A stretch of 48,717 bases of DNA from Gnetum montanum (taxonomy: Eukaryota > Streptophyta > Gnetopsida > Gnetales > Gnetaceae). The stretch lies in assembly GCA_015680685.1 (NCBI GenBank), contig MNCI01003588.1:910706-959422 (forward strand), read 5' to 3'. The notes below the pieces were generated by a model. That model was not told the origin of the DNA and did no database searches. It saw nothing but the letters and a program-made list of their open reading frames with translations. A program made the translations under genes and the position numbers. Below are positions 35,865 to 45,939 of the stretch, piece by piece (position 1 is the stretch's first letter; each line of letters starts with the position of its first letter).

Positions 35865-36384
35865 TTCTCTTTGTTGTGGTGTTGTAGCAGTTGATAGCAC
35901 CAATTGCAAGCATGGGTTCTATAGTTCCATTCTATTTTTGGCAAGCGATGCATCCACGGCAAGGTTCTCCAAATAGGGACAAATTTCCCTATCTTGTGTT
36001 GGCAATGGGGCATGTTCTGTCTATGCATCAGAGATGCATCAGCAAGCTCCTTCATCTAGCCTCTTCTCTCTCTCTTCCTCCTCCAATGGCTACAGGTAGT
36101 GTTGTCTATGGCAGCATCCACGACGGACCAGTGGCAAACAATGACAATAGCCAGGAAGTAGGAAAAATTTATTTTGGTTACCTTTTGTATTATTGAATTC
36201 AAGACACTCATTCCAATTAAAATTTCTACTTTTTTTTTACTATTTTCAAAAGGCCACGTAGCCCTCTCCAACTGAGAATATTCCTGAGTTTCCATACCCA
36301 TATGGGAGGTGCCCTAGCTAATAGTCTCCTAAAATGAGTTTTTCTTCCCCAAGTGTTGGTGTGACAAAAATTTATGCATCAACA
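35159..36384 (+). mobile_element. LTR of a short-internal LTR element (right copy)
   Basis: It opens TGTTGTGGG and ends GCATCAACA, and is collinear with 32688-34749 minus its nested insert. A (CT)n tract at about 35816-35868 is longer than in the left copy. Target flanks of the whole element, CGTAC (32683-32687) and CATAT (36385-36389), agree at three of five bases and differ only by transitions, which fits a decayed target duplication. Frames over the CT tract are artefacts. Confidence 0.8.
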
Positions 36385-36905
36385 CATATGTCACTGGGCA
36401 TACCAAATGATACACTATTGGGCTACTAAGTAATTACACTTAAGCACTCGTGATTAGTCATACTCATTTTTCTTAACAACAAGAATAATAGAGAGCAATA
36501 AATGGAAACATTAACTAAGGAAAATAGTAGATAATTGAAAGCAATAATAAATCTAAGTGGATGCTACAATGATGAAACTAATATCGATCTTTATTGCCAA
36601 TCATGTAATGTGTCCAAGTAGGTCACACTTGAATAAGGATGTCATACAATCACTTAACATAACACTATGGGCATGCACTAGAACACAAAATTCTGACTAC
36701 TCTGAAATCTATGAAAAGGCTATCTAAAATCTATCAAAAAATCTATATCCCAACCATGCACCCAAGTGTGGTATTTATAGGTTAGCATAGAAGGGGCAAT
36801 ATCGGATGCCCGACATTGGAGGTTGTGCCTCAATATCATATACCAAATATCGTGGCCCCAATATTGGATATTCAATATCATGGCCCTACAAAACATGACT
36901 CATCA
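36385..36905 (-). mobile_element. Solo LTR of the gag-only family, 5' piece
   Basis: On the minus strand it opens TGATGAGTCATG at 36905. It has a TATA box (CCTATAAATACC, near 36780) and GGCAATAAAGATCG near 36600, then U5 phrases such as CATTTGGTATGCCCAGTG. U3 holds several GATATTG/CGATATT words that look like decayed CGATATCG. The rest is at 32613-32687. Possible target flanks ACATG and CCCTG agree at three of five bases. Confidence 0.75.
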
Positions 36906-37495
36906 CCCTGAATGTTATTAATTAGGCATAGATCAAGATGAATGAGGTGCAAATCAAAAACATAACTAAATACATGGAATTTGCAAAGTTGCAATATGCA
37001 AACCTTACAATACTAGTTACTGGTAGGCCAAGAAATGAATTGGAGAAGCAAATGACCACTTCATTCTTACTCTATGAGAATTAGCATAGGCTCTATAATG
37101 AGGCATTTTAAAAGTTACAAATTTCTAATGCAAAGCTAGAGGTTCTCAAGGAAAAATTTATAGATGAGAGAGATATTGCAAAGAACCTACCAAAAGGATG
37201 GTTGACTACCAAGACCTAAAAGCTAAGGTAAGGGCATTCAACATTAAACACATATATTTCATGATCTAGTTTATCAATGCACATGAAATGTTTCCAACTC
37301 TATCCTATCTTTATAATGTGTCCACAATGTACACTCTAAGTGATCTAGCCTAGACCATTAATGATCCCAAGATGAAAGAAGAAAAAATGGAAGCCCTTAT
37401 TGAGGCATTCTGCATGAAGAATGCAGTAGCAATAGCAGATCAACCACCAAAGCCACCAAGGCAAGAGAAGCCTCCACCACCAAGAACAACCTAAG
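36906..37495 (+). pseudogene. Gag-like ORF relic, second part (old copy)
   Basis: Plus-strand coding relic after the solo LTR, probably the C-terminal half of the ORF starting at 31870. Charged, helix-like stretches (EVLKEKFIDERDIAKN; MKEEKMEALIEAFCMKNAV) lead to a Pro-rich end (PPKPPRQEKPPPP) and a stop near 37494. At least one frameshift is needed. No zinc knuckle, protease or RT motif is present. Between its end and the 3' LTR (37733) there is only 240 bp of non-coding DNA, so this copy has no pol. The young copy runs off the window before this part, so the link cannot be checked here. Confidence 0.55.
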
Positions 37496-37732
37496 ATATC
37501 TATCTTGGAAAATTTCATAATCTTGAAATTTTTTACAATTAATGTGTTTGATTTTTATCATTTTTTATTTATTAAAAGTCACTCAAATAAAGTTTTAATG
37601 CAACACTTTAGTAAGTCAATCAATCAACAACTAGAGTCACTTTCATAATTTTGTAAGCAAATTCCTGTCAGTTATGTTTAACTCAAGGATGAATTTTAAG
37701 TTAGTCATAGGGCTATTTTGAATAAATTTTTT

Positions 37733-37847
37733 GTTGATTGTGTTAATGCATCTACATTGATGCAATAAAGATGCATTAATTCAAAGGTCATAAATGCCTA
37801 TAAATGTGAACTCACCTACTACATTTATGGCATCATCATCATCATCC
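37733..37847 (+). mobile_element. 3' LTR of the old gag-only element, first piece
   Basis: U3 and TATA region: GCCTATAAATGTGAACTCACC and TACATTTATGGCATC match ACCTATAAATATGTGCTCACC and GTGCATTTATGGCATC of the 5' LTR at 30921. Interrupted after GGCATC by a LINE tail. Confidence 0.75.
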
Positions 37848-38316
37848 TAGCCTTGTCCTAACAAAATGAGGTCAACTACATGAGTTCTTTTTTGTTATTT
37901 ATCTCTATATAGAGCTAGATTTTTATTTATTTGTGGATTCTCTAAATCATCTTTGATCATTTTTCCCATATCTTCTTTGTTCTTCCTTTCGATGACTTTC
38001 CTGGAATAGTGATGTAGAAACTTTTGTTTATAGGCTTACTTTTGATCTTCTTTGCACATGTTAAAATGATCTAATCCTTCATTCTTGTAGCTTATCTGAA
38101 ATAGAAGCCACTTCAAGTTGTCCTCTAATGTCTTTATTATGTAGTTTATCTCTTCTAGTAACATTCAATATCCATTGAAGCATTTGCATTTCTACCACAT
38201 TGATTTGTTGTTCATGCCTCTTTTGTACTACCCAACATTCAGCACCATATAAGAGAGCAAGCTTAATTGTTGTCTTGTAAAATTTCTCCTTTAATTTTAT
38301 GACATTAGTTACATTA
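37848..38316 (-). mobile_element. RTE-type LINE, 3' fragment
   Basis: The minus strand encodes the C-terminal part of a non-LTR reverse transcriptase: KLKEKFYKTTIKLALLYGAE, then CWVVQKRHEQQINVVEMQ, TRRDKLHNKDIRGQLEVASI and HVQRRS. It ends in PHFVRTRLG and a stop, then a (GAT)n tail. The order and wording match the end of plant RTE-clade proteins. It is 5'-truncated, as usual for LINE copies, and holds several stops. It splits the 3' LTR of the old gag-only element. Confidence 0.85.
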
Positions 38317-38905
38317 ATTGTAGTAGAGCTTTGTCAACTTATTTTCAGTCTCAGTAAAAAAATTAGCAAGTGCATGCAACATAGTTTGAGTTAACTATTT
38401 GAAGTCTTTGTTCAAGTGTATTATACATGAAAACTTTGCATTGTGGTAATAAAGATCAAGATTGTTTCCTTTCATTGCAACACTTTGACTTAGATTAGAT
38501 TTTACTTTATATGTTCTTTAATTTTCCTTACTAACATTTTACTCTTGAATGCACATTAAATATGTTGAATGAATATAGCCAATTCTAAGCATAAACACAT
38601 TATCGTTTGGTAATCCCAACAATATTATCACTTAGTACACCTAGTAGTGAACACTTGGTAATCCAACAATGATTATAGGAGCTCAAGATGTGTACAGAAA
38701 ATTAGGAATGGATGCTTATTGCTCAAGCTAACTTAGACTTTATTTTTATGTTCTTAAATTAATTAGATAAGTTTCTAGATTTTAATATTATGTTCTAATG
38801 ATCCAACATCAAATATCATATGCCTCAACTACACTTAATCATACAAACTAAGGACCAACACAAGTGTAGTTGGAAAGACAACAACTTACAATCAACAATT
38901 GATGA
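38317..38905 (+). mobile_element. 3' LTR of the old gag-only element, second piece
   Basis: It resumes with ATTGTAGTAGAGCTTTG and has GGTAATAAAGATCAAG, then CGTTTGGTAATCCCAAC and ACACTTGGTAATCC. It ends in a part matching CATACCTCAGACTTGCTTAA of the young LTR. The last ~150 bp of the LTR are missing or unrecognisable. Confidence 0.7.
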
Positions 38906-39017
38906 TCTAGAAATACCACTAGTTGAGTTCATAAAATATAATCAAGTCATGTGTAATGCTTGCATTGTTGAAATCAATTTTATTCAATGGAAGTCTACCT
39001 ATTTAAGCTTAGATAAG

Positions 39018-39163
39018 AGGGGTTAAAAACCAAAATAACTAAAATATAGATATAGCATAAGACATATAGTCAAATTAGAACTTTAAAATTCATCATTGTC
39101 CATCAAAATCAAACCCATAACTTAGAGCTTCAAATCAAGAGTCTTACCACTAGGCTAACACCT
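39018..39163 (-). mobile_element. tRNA-derived SINE with 18-bp target site duplication
   Basis: The minus strand reads AGGTGTTAGCCTAGTGGTAA (A box), then ATGGGTTTGATT (B box), and ends GTTTTTAACCCCT. Flanks 39000-39017 and 39164-39181 are an 18-bp direct repeat with three mismatches (TATTTAAGCTTAGATAAG on the left). The body aligns with the copies at 29.4 and 43.0 kb. Confidence 0.85.
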
Positions 39164-39181
39164 TATTTAACCTTGGATAAC

Positions 39182-39681
39182 TTGTTGCAATACTTTATTT
39201 GGTGAACACTTATTCTTAAAAAGTCTTCCACTTAGTTGAATTTTTAAATAGAGCTAACAAATTTGTAGATCACAATCTTCTTCATATTAGCTAATTATTT
39301 TTTATTAAAAATGAAAATATATCTCTTTCTAAGCATCAAATCATAGTTAAGTGGAGATTTTAAAGACATAATATTCCTATTTACAAACATATTGGAGATG
39401 TTCTTTCTAAATTTCAAGCAATTTAAATGCATAGTAAAACTCCTTGATGTGAAGAATGGTTTTAGCAAGATGAATCTCCTTTGTGTTTCCTTTATGTGTC
39501 TAAAGCTAAATCTTAGTTTCATTTGAAAGTTTTTCAATACTTTACTTTAAATAGCAAATGGAATGTGTGATTGGAAAATTATCATTGAAAAATAGTTTTC
39601 AATAGGGTATAGAGCTTGAACGCTAACTAAAGCATCAACTCTTGTTTTGGTCTTTAATAGATATGGTTTGCCCATTGGACA
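39182..39681. other. Unassigned AT-rich DNA
   Basis: No gene or repeat recognised. An open minus frame at 39295-39537 has no family-like motif. Confidence 0.3.
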
Positions 39682-40190
39682 TGTCACATCCCCATTTCCA
39701 AATATGTCATTCTATAATCAGAAGTTGTATTACTTGTTTAAAAACCCTTAATGAAAGGGCATGTTGTAGTTGTAACTATGGTCATGTCTCTTAAGGGTAA
39801 CTTTGAGTAGTTAACCTAAGGTATTTATATTGGTAACTTAAAGGTCATACCAAAATAGAGTTGCAGAGCTATTAATGGCAAGGAACAAAGCTAGGTGAAG
39901 TAGGACAAGGAAGGGACTAATCAACCCTTCTAGTCAGGTCTAAGCCTAACCATGGTAATAGTGTTGGATTACATTTAAAGAATAGATGTTGAAGAAAAAT
40001 AAATCAAGGAAACTCATATACACTTATATACACTTATTTAATTCCATTTCTTTATTAATAAAACTCCTTTTCATTTCTTTATATTTTCCATGTCATATTC
40101 ATTGTTAAAGACGTTCAAGCTCTCCGGTTTGTTTTTCCTGCTTTGACACTATTTTTTCATTTTCATCGTAAATGTATCACATTGTTCATG
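39682..40190 (+). mobile_element. Possible solo LTR
   Basis: It begins TGTCACATCCCCATTTCC, wording common at the start of gypsy LTRs. A plausible end is near GTTCATGTGTCA. No target duplication could be shown and no second copy is in the window. Confidence 0.25.
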
Positions 40191-41609
40191 TGTCACCGTC
40201 ATGGTGTTCTATTAGTTAGTCAAATTAAATCATTTTAATTTAAGACTATTAAGTTCTGTTGTTAACCATTTAGAAAAATTATAATGGTTTATTTTTGGGA
40301 CACATTGTTTCACAAATCTTAAATAACTATCACATGGTGAACATTAGATCATCATTGTGAGTTCCATTTCCTGTTTTGTCTAGCTACAAGGTTACTCATG
40401 GAAGAAACTTCACATTCAATATGTATAATGTCAAATATAATATATGTTTGAAATCTATCATGATATCCAAGAATGAGATGTTACAAGACAAATGTTTTAT
40501 CTCTTAGGAGTTGAGTTTTCTAAATGCATAATTGCCAAGTAAATGATTCATTCATCTTTAGAAGTGTACATTCTCTAGGTAGATATGAAAGTGGTGTCAT
40601 TTCTTTTAAATTTTTCAAGGTCAATCTATATTTTTTTTTTCTGCATTTTCAAAGATGATTGCATTGTTTAATGCTTCCGTAAGGCTTAGCAGATCCTCTT
40701 CAAGATTGTTTTCTTTATTTGAAAATGCATTTTGAATACTTGGTACCAAAATACTAGGTATGACGCATTTAACTACAAGTGCTCAATTGTAAATTCAATC
40801 CAAACTCCAACACTATGTTGCAAGCTTTTAAAATAATAATAATTTCTTCTGATAAATATTGAATGATAAAATGTTTTTTTAAGTTATTAATTAGCAATTG
40901 TCTCAACTGTAATTTTCCTCTCTTTTTTTTCTTTTTTTTTCTATTACCAATTACAAGTGACCTGGAAGTCACTTTATAACCTATAACCTTTAGGCTCTTG
41001 TAAAATTTGTTATTCCTATGATTTCTGTTTTATATGGTTTACCGTCCACCTTAAGTAGGGTGGATACCTTGTCTCCTCAATGTATTGCATCTGCTTCAAA
41101 AGTTTGAATTTCAAGATCTGCCTTGCAAACAATGGAGCTGGAAAATGAAACTTTTCATCATCAGAGAGGCCGCTGCTACCTCAGCATGTGTATCAAACCC
41201 TTAGGTGGCTGTGTCTTGGCATCCTTGAAAGGAATTTTTTTGGGAGATTTATAATACAAGTGGGATGCAAAGAAATTAGATCATGATTTATTTTACTCGG
41301 TAAGAAATACCAACATTCGCGTTATGGCAAAAGATCTCTACATTGTCCCCAAACAGCCAATTTACTTTCCAATTACATGCTCAGCTTTCTCTGATTCATC
41401 TTGACCTCTGAACATGACCCCACGCGTTCATCTTCACCTTTGAAAATAACCCCACCCATTGTGCATATATCTCCTGCTGTAACTTCATGAATTTGCAATA
41501 TTCCCTATCCAATATCATTTGACTTGGTTTCTGTTCCTATTATGGGTTTCGTTATGTTACATCACTTGCAAACCATATTGTTACTAGTGTTTCATATGAT
41601 ATTCAACAG
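40191..41609. other. Unassigned DNA, possible intron of a decayed gene
   Basis: No repeat recognised. It ends in ATTCAACAG, a fair 3' splice site directly before the YTH-like exon relic. Any upstream exons were not identified. Confidence 0.3.
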
Positions 41610-41880
41610 TCATCAAATTGCATAAATAATCTCACTCTTGACTCTTTTCTAATGATGTATGAACATGCTCGGTTCCTTATCATGAGTAATTGTGTAGACA
41701 ACATTATCGCAACTATTCATAATGGGTTGTGGACCAGCACTGTCCATGGCAACAAAAAGCTGAATCAAGCATTTATGAATGTTAAAGATGTCTTCCTCAG
41801 AACCAAAAGGTCATCCTCTGTTTTAATTTCTTCTCTGTTACAAGAACATATGATGTTGTTATTGATAGAGGGAATAACAC
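41610..41880 (+). pseudogene. YTH-domain (ECT-type) exon relic
   Basis: After a possible splice acceptor the frame reads MMYEHARFLIM, then IIATIHNGLWTSTVHGNKKL and NQAF. This matches the start of the YTH domain of plant ECT proteins (Y.HARFFVIKSYSEDD, then IKYGVWASTPHGNKKLD). The Trp of GLW is the position of the first aromatic-cage residue that holds N6-methyladenosine. A frameshift follows. FNFFSVT in the next frame fits the domain's FLFFSVN strand. The rest of the domain is not visible within the next few hundred bases. ECT proteins read m6A marks on mRNA in the cytoplasm. Here it is a broken fragment, the only trace of a host gene I can name. Confidence 0.65.
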
Positions 41881-42475
41881 TATGATAACTGTATGCTAAC
41901 AAGAGATTTCCAAGAAATCTCATATTTTCATGGCATGAATATGCTTAGGATCTTTACTTCATATATTGCAGATAGCTACATTCTCTATCTAAAGCTCAGT
42001 TACAGGGTTATTTACCTTGGTTTGATTTTAGAAAGCCTAAACAATAAGTACAATTGTATTATATTTGTTTCACCTATTATTTTAAGAACTGTCTTGCGTT
42101 GTTTGTTAAGTGATTCTGTTTTATGGATCCTGCATTGTTTCGTATGTTAATTGATTCCTCTCCACGGATTCTGGGTTGCAATAAAATTGTTTATGATGGT
42201 GATTGTTAAATGGATACTAAGAATCCTTGATTGTAATACAGTTATTTCTAGCAAATAATATATTATTTATATTTTGAAGTATTTTGATATAGACCGGTAG
42301 GGGTAAAATAATATAGGGTCAATTACATTGATTTGTTCTCTCGTCAAGACCTAAAGCGTTATCTACTTCAATTTTATTGTATCTGCTTAACTGTTTCTTT
42401 CTAAGTTTGTGTGTATTTTTTTATGTCCATCTCCGCAAAATCCAAATCTGTAATGTGGCAACTGGCAACTTTCTA
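41881..42475. other. Unassigned DNA after the YTH relic
   Basis: Probably intronic or intergenic. The open frame at 41893-42150 has no family-like motif and the expected next YTH segment was not found. Confidence 0.3.
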
Positions 42476-42847
42476 TAAAGAATGCCCATACTAGAGTACC
42501 ATGCATTAAAATGACTGTTTACAGCTAAAAGGTTTCTAGGTTATTTAGCGAGCTGTGCAAAAAAGAACTTATTATATTAATCAAGTTTGTGCACATTTTG
42601 TATTCTACTCGTAAAAAATTAGTTCGTGCCCATGAAAACTAGTTCATTCACATTTTTATTATAAGAATGCCCTTATTAAAGGACCATGCACTGCAATTAG
42701 TTTTTACGGTTAAAAGTTTTGTAGGTTATTTACAGAGGTGTGCAAAAAAGAACTTACCAATAAATCAAGTTTGTGCAAAATTTATATTCCTAGTCATAAA
42801 AAATTAGTTCCTGCCCATAGAAATTAGTTTGGTCACATTTTTATTAT
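42476..42847. repeat. Tandem duplication, two ~186-bp units
   Basis: Units at about 42476-42661 and 42662-42847 share AAGAATGCCC, GTGCAAAAAAGAACTTA, AATCAAGTTTGTGCA, AAAAATTAGTTC and CACATTTTTATTAT in order, with moderate divergence. Confidence 0.85.
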
Positions 42848-42956
42848 TTGCAGAAGTAGTATTATATTGTTTCTGGAGGTTTCAAGAAAAAAAAAGGTAC
42901 TTTTCTTGTACAAAATCATTATATATCTTTCATAGTATATCATGCTATTTTGTTCA

Positions 42957-43093
42957 GAGGTGTTAGAACCAAAACCCTTATATATATATATATAAACAAT
43001 ATTTACACCTTGAAATTTTATAATTCAACAGTGCCCACCAGAATCAAACCCATAACTTAGAGCTTCAAAATCAAGAGTTTAAGCTTACACCTC
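42957..43093 (-). mobile_element. tRNA-derived SINE, A box damaged
   Basis: The minus strand starts GAGGTGTAAGCTTAAACTC, with the middle of the A box deleted, keeps the B box GGGTTTGATTCT, and ends GGTTCTAACACCTC. Start and end form an inverted repeat (GAGGTGT and ACACCTC). Flanks resemble ATCATGCTATTTTGTT on the left and ATCATACTACCTTTGTT on the right, a decayed target duplication. It contains a short (TA)n tract. Confidence 0.8.
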
Positions 43094-43763
43094 ATTGTTA
43101 TCATACTACCTTTGTTGATCATACTGTACAGGTGGATCTGCTTATCCTTTAAATCAATTGCAAGCAGCACTTCTATGAAATGCAAAAGATGAACCACTTT
43201 GACGCCTATTCTTCTTGAATTTTTCCTCCTTGTTACAATTATAAATCATTACAAACTACTTGGAAAACTGAATCCAATTCTGGAAACTGAATCCATGACT
43301 GTAGGGAAAACTAATGGGCCTCAAAAGACCTCTCCTTGTAAAGAGAATAAACATCAGGACTTTGTATAGGAGCTATTGAGCTTAATAACTGGTAACAGGT
43401 TTGATCTTACGGAGGAGCACTGAATTATAAATTAAAATAATTCCATAAAAGAAATTCAAATCCAAAGGATCTCCATAACCATAAGTAAAAATTTCAATTT
43501 CAGTTTCAAATAAAAATTTCCTAATTCATCTTGTGATTATTCTAATTTCTCAACTTTTTCCTGTGATAAAGGAGTATTTAAGCAAAAGTTTAAGTTTCAT
43601 TTTACTATCATCCAGATGAAAATGATTCAATTATACATTTTAAAAGATCCAGATTCATGTTCAAGATTGTGTCCTTGGACTGTTGTTTGTTGACTAGCAG
43701 TGATTGCTATTCACAGAAAAATGCAGACCCCTTCCTAAGGTTAGGTTCTTTGATGAGGAGTGA

Positions 43764-43831
43764 TGACAGTGGTTCAAAAACTAAAAAGTACTAAATATGA
43801 CAGTGGTTCAAAAACTAAAAAGTACTAAATA
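43764..43831. repeat. Perfect 34-bp tandem duplication
   Basis: 43764-43797 and 43798-43831 are identical; each begins TGACAGTGGTTCAAAAACTA. Confidence 0.97.
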
Positions 43832-44959
43832 CTGCTGCCTTTTACAGTAGTAGCCTCAAACTAAAAAAACCTCTGTATTTTTAAACTCTTGTAGTACATG
43901 CTAGGGTCCTGAAGGTATATTTTTATAGTGCCTTCACATGGCATATGTCTAGCATACCCTTTGATTTGAATGGTGGCATGTCTCTGAGCACACCCTTGAG
44001 ATTGACACTTATGACATGCATACCACAAATCACATGCTATAACTAAGGGAATAATGCCTCACTGAGTTGTTTTTTTTTTTTTTTTCAATAAATAAACATG
44101 GTAACATAAAATTCTCATGAAAGTCAAATGGAGACAGTAACTTTACCATTAAAACAAAAGAGATTGAAAATCAGGCCTAAGGAAAAAATCACAGTACCTG
44201 TGTTTGACATAAAATTTCAGAGAGATATGACATTCCTAAAAAGGGAAAGAAACAGTACTAATAGAATAGGATACAGTCAACTCCTGGGTAAATGTTACAC
44301 ACTAAAAACAACATCCCATAAGAATAAAATCCAAAATATCCGTTTTTAAAAGAAACCTATAAATGTATGAGCAAGAAATTCTGAAAACAACCCTAAGAAA
44401 ATGCCACTTGCAATAAAATGTAAAATCTACAATGTTTAGCAAAGAATAAAAGAACATTCACTATTGAAGGCTACTGCAAAGTTTAGCAAATTCTACAAAG
44501 TTGAAGGCTACTGCAGCCCTTCCAACTCATTCACAGTTTGGCCAACGAATTTGAAAACAACCAAAAAGAAAATTTACACGAAAATTCTAAAGATCCCTTC
44601 TAAACATCATAAATTGACGAGCAAATTTGTAGATACACATGACTTACCAAAGCTCTTTATGGCAGGGGCAGAATCTAGCGGCACTTTGAAGGAAACACAG
44701 AGTTCTAATCTTCTGCAACATTTCCAAAATATAATTTGACAATTTTCAGGAAAGCATTTTATCCAATCTTCTCACCGCAAGAACTCCAACAGCTGTTTCA
44801 CCATTTCTTGCAAAAGAAAATTGGAACCCAATTTCTTCTGGTACCCGAAAGTAGGCACAAAAACTGCAAAGCCTACAGCAACAAAACGGCCGCTCCCAAC
44901 AATTCTTTTTACTTCCCACACATCCTCATATAAATTCAAAACCCAAAGCTTTTCCTTTT
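43832..44959. other. Unassigned DNA, possible minus-strand gene remnant
   Basis: No repeat recognised. On the minus strand a frame near 44900-44780 is open for about 40 codons (GRFVAVGFAVFVPTFGYQKK at its start), and a GTAAGT donor-like site is at about 44645. I do not recognise a gene. A poly(T) run lies near 44071-44084. Confidence 0.25.
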
Positions 44960-44974
44960 TAAATAATATTTACC

Positions 44975-45157
44975 CCTACCTGAATCAAACCCAGAACTTG
45001 CAATTCTACACTACCTGAAATCAAACCCAGAATTTCCAATTCTTACAATTCTACTCTACCTGAATCAAACCCAGAATTTTCAATTCTAAATCAAGAGACT
45101 TACCACTGGAGAATTCTAAATCAAGAGACTTACCACTGGAGGAATCTAACCTATGAC
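44975..45157 (-). mobile_element. Rearranged SINE with duplicated A and B boxes
   Basis: On the minus strand there are two A-box units (CCAGTGGTAAGTCTCTTGAT) from a 30-bp tandem duplication (45081-45110 and 45111-45140, one mismatch). These are followed by three B-box units with GGGTTTGATT (45061-45074, 45016-45030, 44981-44994). The body matches the head of the other SINEs, so the internal polymerase III promoter has been multiplied. Confidence 0.7.
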
Positions 45158-45360
45158 GTCAGTTAGTTATGCCAAGACTCTCACTCCTAAGTATATATAG
45201 GTGGTGAATGCGAAAAAAAAAAGGTCAAGTTTTCAGCACTAGTAAAACTTTTATCAAGTTTACATTGCGAATTTTAGACTTTTTTGTGAAGTGGATGTAG
45301 CATACATGCTACTAATTGTATGGACTCTTATTTAATGGGTGTATAAACTTGGAATATAAC

Positions 45361-45598
45361 AATAAGCTATTGACTTAGTGGTAAAAACCTTAGCATTGAA
45401 ATCCCTTATCACAAGTTTGATTCTAATTTCAAAATATCAAGGATAAATGTTCAGTGCAATTTTCCTTTATGTCTAAGCATTTTTTACATTTAAAATAAGA
45501 TATGGTTAGACCCTATTTTCATTCTCATATATATAGTAAAACTTAGTTGACCCCATTTTGTTAGGATAAGGGTAGGATAATGATGATGATGATGATGT
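45361..45598 (+). mobile_element. SINE with a tRNA-like head and RTE-like 3' tail
   Basis: A box TGACTTAGTGGTAAAA at 45371-45386 and B box AGTTTGATTCT at 45414-45424, then a body of about 120 bp. From 45545 comes a tail AGTTGACCCCATTTTG then TTAGGATAAGGGTAGGA and a (TGA)n run. The tail matches the 3' end of the RTE LINE at 37848 over about 40 bp with few differences. Flanks (near 45341-45360 and after 45599) share TAAA-ACT and AATAT words, perhaps a decayed target duplication. Confidence 0.75.
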
Positions 45599-45939
45599 AG
45601 TAAAACTACAAATATGAAAAGTATGATAGAAATAAAATTAATAATCAATAATTATGCAAGAAACTTTATCAAAGAATACCTTAATGGAACTTAACCATGC
45701 CAGCAATTACTTAACTACAAGTTCACACTAAGAAAATGACCTTTTACATATTTCTTACAACTTTATATAGTGACTACATGTGCAAAATTCAACCTACTCT
45801 CATGTGCATACATTAAGTTAAGTTCATACAGTAGGGTGTTAGAATTACTTAGTTGACTCATTAAAAGTCAAGGCTAAGGCTACTATAATGAACAAGTATG
45901 AGGCTACTAAGCCACCTTAGCTAAAAGATCTTAGAAAAG
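45599..45939. other. Unassigned AT-rich DNA
   Basis: Nothing recognised between the SINE tail and the LINE relic. Confidence 0.4.

Noticed and set aside
35689-36055. Open frames over the CT/GA tract encoding Arg-Glu or Ser-Leu repeats
   Set aside because: They are the translation of a microsatellite in an LTR; the left LTR copy has no such frame.
45361-45430. Functional tRNA gene (A and B boxes)
   Set aside because: No cloverleaf with paired acceptor stem could be drawn; the boxes belong to a SINE.
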